From an uncultured Eubacteriales bacterium (GTDB taxonomy: Bacteria > Bacillota > Clostridia > Oscillospirales > Butyricicoccaceae), in the NCBI GenBank assembly GCA_900555855.1, contig USML01000081.1, positions 1-8,225 on the forward strand: a stretch of DNA of 8,225 bases, written 5' to 3'. The notes beneath the pieces were generated by a model. That model worked only from the letters and a program-made list of their open reading frames with translations, made no database searches and was not told the DNA's origin. The first letter of the stretch is position 1. Each line of letters starts with the position of its first letter. Positions 5,167-8,225 of this stretch are shown here, piece by piece. The translations under genes and the position numbers were made by a program.

Positions 5167-6099
5167 ATGCCGCAGGGAATCTATTTGCCGGAGGGCTATG
5201 GAAAAACGCCGGCCACGCCGGAAGCGCTGGAACGGGCCATGCGTGCCGGGACCAGGACGGAGGGGATCGCCACCCTGTGCGACGAGGGGCGGAATCTTTA
5301 TGTGCGCATGGGGCGGGAGCGGGGCGTGATCCCCCGCAGCGAGACGGGCCTTGGCGCGGAGGAGGGCCGGCTGCGGGATATCGCCATCCTGTCCCGGGTG
5401 GGCAAGCCGGTGGCCTTTCTTGTGACGGGGCGGAAGGACGGCCTTTGGCAGCTCTCCCGCCGGGCGCTGCAGGCGCAGGCCCAGCGCTTTCTGCTGGAGC
5501 AGCTGCAGCCCGGGGAGATCATCCGCGCCCGGGTGACCCATCTGGAGCAGTTCGGCGCCTTTGTGGATATGGGCTGCGGGCTGGTCTCCATGATCGGCGT
5601 GGAAAATGTCTCCGTCTCCCGCATCCGCACCACCGCCCAGCGCTTCCATGTGGGGCAGGATATCTATGCCGCCGTCCTCCGCTGCGACGCCCGCAGCGGC
5701 CGGGTCTGGCTGACCCATCGGGAGCTTCTGGGGACCTGGGAGCAGAACGCCGCGCTGCTGCAGCCGGGGGCCGCCCTCCGGGGCATCGTCCGGGGCGTTG
5801 AGCCCTATGGGGTCTTTATCGAGCTGACGCCGAACCTCTCCGGCCTTGCGGAGACGGGCCGGGCGCTGGAGCAGGGCATGGACGCCACCGTCCTGATCAA
5901 ATCCATCCAGAAGGACCGGATGAAGATCAAGCTCAGCGTTTTGGAGGCCGCGCCGGGCAGCGGCGTCCGCTGGATCACGCCGGAGGATTATTATCTGAAG
6001 GAGGGCCTGCTGCGCCGCTGGCAATATCAGCCCGCCTGCTGCAGCAGCCGCTGCATCGAGACGGATTTTCAGCTGACGGGGCAATTTTCCCGGGAATGA
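5167..6099 (+). CDS. S1 RNA-binding domain protein (three S1-like repeats)
   Basis: RNA-binding protein of 310 residues with three S1 (OB-fold) units: a diverged one at about 28-100, a clear one at 115-187 (GEIIRARVTHLEQFGAFVDM, then MIGVENVS and WLTHRELL), and a third at about 200-258 (GAALRGIVRGVEPYGVFIEL, then NLSGLAE and IKLSV). Family members bind single-stranded RNA, as in ribosomal protein S1. It is shorter than Proteobacterial S1 (six domains), so I do not assign rpsA. The tail (about 265-310) has RWITPEDYY, RRWQYQP and a CCSSRC cluster (291-296). The start at 5167 is chosen because GGGAGGA lies 6 bases upstream; an in-frame ATG at 5101 falls in the promoter region. It is divergent from the DUF951-udp operon. 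Its role could be translation, RNA turnover or spore physiology; the sequence does not decide. Confidence 0.82.
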   Translation: MPQGIYLPEGYGKTPATPEALERAMRAGTRTEGIATLCDEGRNLYVRMGRERGVIPRSETGLGAEEGRLRDIAILSRVGKPVAFLVTGRKDGLWQLSRRALQAQAQRFLLEQLQPGEIIRARVTHLEQFGAFVDMGCGLVSMIGVENVSVSRIRTTAQRFHVGQDIYAAVLRCDARSGRVWLTHRELLGTWEQNAALLQPGAALRGIVRGVEPYGVFIELTPNLSGLAETGRALEQGMDATVLIKSIQKDRMKIKLSVLEAAPGSGVRWITPEDYYLKEGLLRRWQYQPACCSSRCIETDFQLTGQFSRE

Positions 6100-6128
6100 T
6101 TGCAAAATCATAAAAGGCATAGTATAAT
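6100..6128 (+). promoter_or_regulatory. Strong SigA-type promoter for the 136-residue membrane protein gene
   Basis: TTGCAA (6100-6105) and a perfect TATAAT (6123-6128) are separated by 17 bases. The -35 begins on the base after the stop codon of the S1-domain gene. No hairpin lies between the two genes, so the small gene may also receive read-through transcription. Predicted start is near 6135. Confidence 0.75.
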
Positions 6129-6158
6129 AGCCCCATAACGCCTGAGAGGAAGTCAAAT

Positions 6159-6569
6159 ATGGAGAATTTTACCGTATTACTATGGAGCGCGGTCATTACG
6201 GCACTGGCCTTTTTCGTGGTGACGCCCTGCGTCATGAACACTGTCTCGCTGTTCGGCGTTCAGAAGCGCTTCGCCCGGCAGATGATCGGGCTGGGCATCC
6301 TGAAGGAGGCGGATTTCCGCGCGCTGCACCCGAAAAAGACCGCTGCCGGCGTTGTGATCTCGCTGATCCTGCTGGGCGCGCTCACCAGCTTCGCCCTGCG
6401 CCAGGCCCCCTTCGGGCTTTACTGCATGCTCTTCGGTCTGGCCGCCGGGGCGGCCAAGTATTACCGCGTCCTGCAGCTGAACAGCCTCACCGTCAAGCGC
6501 TTCCGCAACACCTATCAGAATGTGATGGACAGCAAAAAATTCAACGCCTATGTAGAAAAGAACTTCTGA
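6159..6569 (+). CDS. Small integral membrane protein of unknown function
   Basis: I do not recognise this 136-residue protein. It has a long hydrophobic segment at about residues 5-27, a mixed charged stretch (34-60, QKRFARQMIGLGILKEADF) and two further hydrophobic segments at about 62-80 and 84-100. A basic, polar C-terminal tail follows (101-136, with KRFRNTYQNVMDSKKF). By the positive-inside rule the tail is probably cytoplasmic. The ATG at 6159 has GAGAGGAAG 6-7 bases upstream and follows a near-consensus promoter, and the gene stops just before a strong terminator. These signals make it a real gene despite the lack of a known family. The strong promoter suggests steady vegetative expression. 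No enzyme motif is visible. Confidence 0.78.
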   Translation: MENFTVLLWSAVITALAFFVVTPCVMNTVSLFGVQKRFARQMIGLGILKEADFRALHPKKTAAGVVISLILLGALTSFALRQAPFGLYCMLFGLAAGAAKYYRVLQLNSLTVKRFRNTYQNVMDSKKFNAYVEKNF

Positions 6570-6589
6570 TCCGCCTTTCTTCGTATCAG

Positions 6590-6624
6590 AAAAAGGGTCT
6601 GGCCTAAAGGCCGGACCCTTTCTG
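6590..6624. terminator. Bidirectional terminator between the small membrane protein gene and typA
   Basis: A 13-bp stem (6592-6604 with 6609-6621) contains one G-U pair on the plus strand and closes a TAAA loop. On the minus strand the stem runs into TTTTT (6594-6590), a good terminator for typA. On the plus strand the T's are interrupted (TTTCTGCTTTG), so termination there may be weaker. Confidence 0.82.
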
Positions 6625-6639
6625 CTTTGTATTTGCGGC

Positions 6640-8225
6640 TCAGCAGCGGTTTTTGCCGCCGAACCTGTCCTTCATGCGGAGCTGGCTGTTGAGGATGCGC
6701 TTGCGGATGCGCAGATGCTTCGGGGTGACCTCCAGAAGCTCGTCGTCCGCCAGAAACTCCATGCACTGCTCCAGGCTCATCTGCCGGGGCGGCGTGAGCC
6801 GCAGGGCCTCGTCGGAGCCGGCGGCGCGCATATTGGTCAGCTGCTTGCGCTTGCAGACATTGACGATGATATCCTCGGCCTTGGGCGTCATGCCCACCAC
6901 CATGCCCTCGTAAACGGCAACGCCCGGCCCGATGAACAGGGCGCCCCGGTCCTGGGCGTTGAACAGACCGTAGGCCACGCTTTCGCCCGTCTCAAAGGAG
7001 ATCAGCGAGCCGGTGCTCCTGCGGGTGACCTCGCCCTTGAAGGGGGCGTAGGAATCGAAGACGGAGGCCATGATGCCCTCGCCCTTGGTGTCGGTGAGGA
7101 ATTCGTTCCGGTAGCCGAACAGGCCCCGGGAGGGCACCAGAAACTCCACCTTCATGCGGCTTCCCACAGGGACCATCTCCAGCATCTCGCCCTTGCGGGA
7201 GCCGATCTTTTCGATGACGGAGCCGACGCTCTCCTGGGGAACATCCACCACCAGCCGCTCGATGGGCTCGCAGCGGACGCCGTCGATCTCCCGGTAAAGC
7301 ACCCGGGCCGGCGACACCTGAAACTCATAGCCCTCCCGGCGCATGGTCTCGATGAGGATGGAAAGATGCATCTCGCCCCGGCCAGCCACATTGAAGCTGT
7401 CGGTGGAATCCTCCAGCTCGGTGACCCGCAGGGAAACATCCTTCAGCGTCTCCCGGAAGAGCCGCTCCCGCAGCTGGCGGGAGGTGACGAACTTGCCGTC
7501 CTTGCCGGCGTAGGGGCTGTCGTTGACGGAGAAGGTCATTTCGATGGTGGGGGCAGAGATCTTGACAAAGGGCAGCGGCTCCACCTGAGAAGGGTCGCAG
7601 ATGGTATCGCCGATGGTGATCTCGCCGATGCCGCTGAGGGCGATGATGTTGCCGGCGGAGGCCTCCGTCACCGGCGTGCGGCTGAGGCCGTCGAAGGTGT
7701 AAAGGGAAACAGCGCGACACTTTTTGCTGACCTGGGCCGGATCATGGTAGTTGCAGACCACGATCTCCTGGTTCTGCCGCAGCACGCCCCGCTCGATGCG
7801 GCCGATGGCGATGCGCCCCACGAACTCATTGTAGTCGATGGAGGAGACCAGCATCTGGAAGGGAGCCTCCACCTCCACATCCGGTCCGGGAATATATTGC
7901 AGGATGGTCTCAAACAACGGCTGCAGATCGGTACCGGGGGCATCGGGGGAATAGGAGGCCGTGCCCTGCCGGCCGGAGCAGAACAGCATGGGGGAATCAA
8001 ACTGATCCTCCGTGGCGTTCAGATCCAGCAAAAGCTCCAGCACCTCATCCACCACCTCGTGGATGCGTTGGTCCGGCCGGTCGATCTTGTTGATGACCAC
8101 GATGACTCTGTGGCCCAGCTCCAGCGCCTTGCTCAGCACGAAGCGGGTCTGGGGCATGGGGCCCTCCGCCGCGTCCACCAGCAGGATGACGCCGTTGACC
8201 ATCTTCAGGATGCGCTCCACCTCGC
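6640..8225 (-). CDS. typA: Ribosome-associated GTPase TypA/BipA (N-terminus outside window)
   Basis: Translational GTPase related to EF-G and LepA, which binds the 70S ribosome and aids 50S assembly and growth under cold or stress. The frame is open to the window edge, giving about 527 residues of a usual 605-615. The missing part holds the P-loop, switch I and DxxG. Present are [13 protein letters not shown] after switch II, the G4 motif NKIDRP (about 44-49) and G5 SG (about 82). The domain II segment [17 protein letters not shown], the domain III/V segment [20 protein letters not shown], and [19 protein letters not shown] follow. The TypA-specific C-terminal domain carries [19 protein letters not shown] and ends in a basic tail. 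A GTG at 8220 is in frame but internal: it is the Val of the conserved [11 protein letters not shown] context. It converges on the small membrane protein gene. Confidence 0.96.
   Translation of the reverse strand, partial: EVERILKMVNGVILLVDAAEGPMPQTRFVLSKALELGHRVIVVINKIDRPDQRIHEVVDEVLELLLDLNATEDQFDSPMLFCSGRQGTASYSPDAPGTDLQPLFETILQYIPGPDVEVEAPFQMLVSSIDYNEFVGRIAIGRIERGVLRQNQEIVVCNYHDPAQVSKKCRAVSLYTFDGLSRTPVTEASAGNIIALSGIGEITIGDTICDPSQVEPLPFVKISAPTIEMTFSVNDSPYAGKDGKFVTSRQLRERLFRETLKDVSLRVTELEDSTDSFNVAGRGEMHLSILIETMRREGYEFQVSPARVLYREIDGVRCEPIERLVVDVPQESVGSVIEKIGSRKGEMLEMVPVGSRMKVEFLVPSRGLFGYRNEFLTDTKGEGIMASVFDSYAPFKGEVTRRSTGSLISFETGESVAYGLFNAQDRGALFIGPGVAVYEGMVVGMTPKAEDIIVNVCKRKQLTNMRAAGSDEALRLTPPRQMSLEQCMEFLADDELLEVTPKHLRIRKRILNSQLRMKDRFGGKNRC

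Noticed and set aside
5080..6156. Minus-strand open frame of 358 codons antisense to the S1-domain gene
   Set aside because: Runs through two promoters and a well-supported gene; the translation shows no domain.
1..8225. Possible defence, mobile or CRISPR system
   Set aside because: No spaced direct repeats, transposase, integrase, phage gene, toxin-antitoxin pair or nuclease module is visible; gene content is chromosomal core plus two unknown membrane proteins.

Overview
The window reads as chromosomal DNA of a GC-rich, endospore-forming member of the Clostridia. A gut-type Oscillospiraceae/Ruminococcaceae relative is my best guess, but this rests on gene content and base composition only. 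It carries the end of a forespore sigma factor gene (sigG) and the engulfment pair spoIID and spoIIQ. It also carries small proteins typical of Firmicutes (MnmM, a DUF951 protein) and strong Shine-Dalgarno sites. I see no insertion sequence, phage gene, CRISPR array, tRNA or rRNA, and no gap over 300 bases without a gene.

Layout, left to right. Bases 1-503 are the 3' two-thirds of sigG (+). A SigA-type promoter then leads into mnmM (+, 566-1135), a tRNA wobble-uridine methyltransferase. A bidirectional terminator separates it from a convergent gene for an eight-segment membrane protein of unknown function (-, 1197-1976). That gene is divergent from spoIID (+, 2098-3144). The 121-base control region between them holds an inverted repeat, a repeated GTCTGTCT word, an extended -10 on the minus strand and a possible SigE promoter on the plus strand. 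spoIIQ (+, 3204-3989) follows behind its own near-consensus SigF promoter. A second bidirectional terminator ends spoIIQ and the convergent minus-strand operon DUF951-udp (5048-4087), whose two genes overlap. That operon is divergent from a gene for a three-S1-domain RNA-binding protein (+, 5167-6099), with a 19-base palindrome sitting on the -35 region. A small membrane protein gene with a near-perfect promoter (+, 6159-6569) comes next. A third bidirectional terminator precedes typA/bipA (-, 6640-8225), whose N-terminal part lies outside the window.

How the genes work together. SpoIID (mother cell) and SpoIIQ (forespore) face each other across the septum during engulfment. The promoters I read, SigE-like for spoIID and SigF-like for spoIIQ, fit that split although the genes are neighbours on one strand. 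SigG is the later forespore factor. The other genes are housekeeping: tRNA modification (MnmM), uridine salvage (Udp), ribosome assembly and stress (TypA), and RNA binding (S1 protein).

I did not find a clear undescribed system. The best leads are the two palindromic divergent control regions, the unusual active-site make-up of SpoIIQ, and two membrane proteins I do not recognise.
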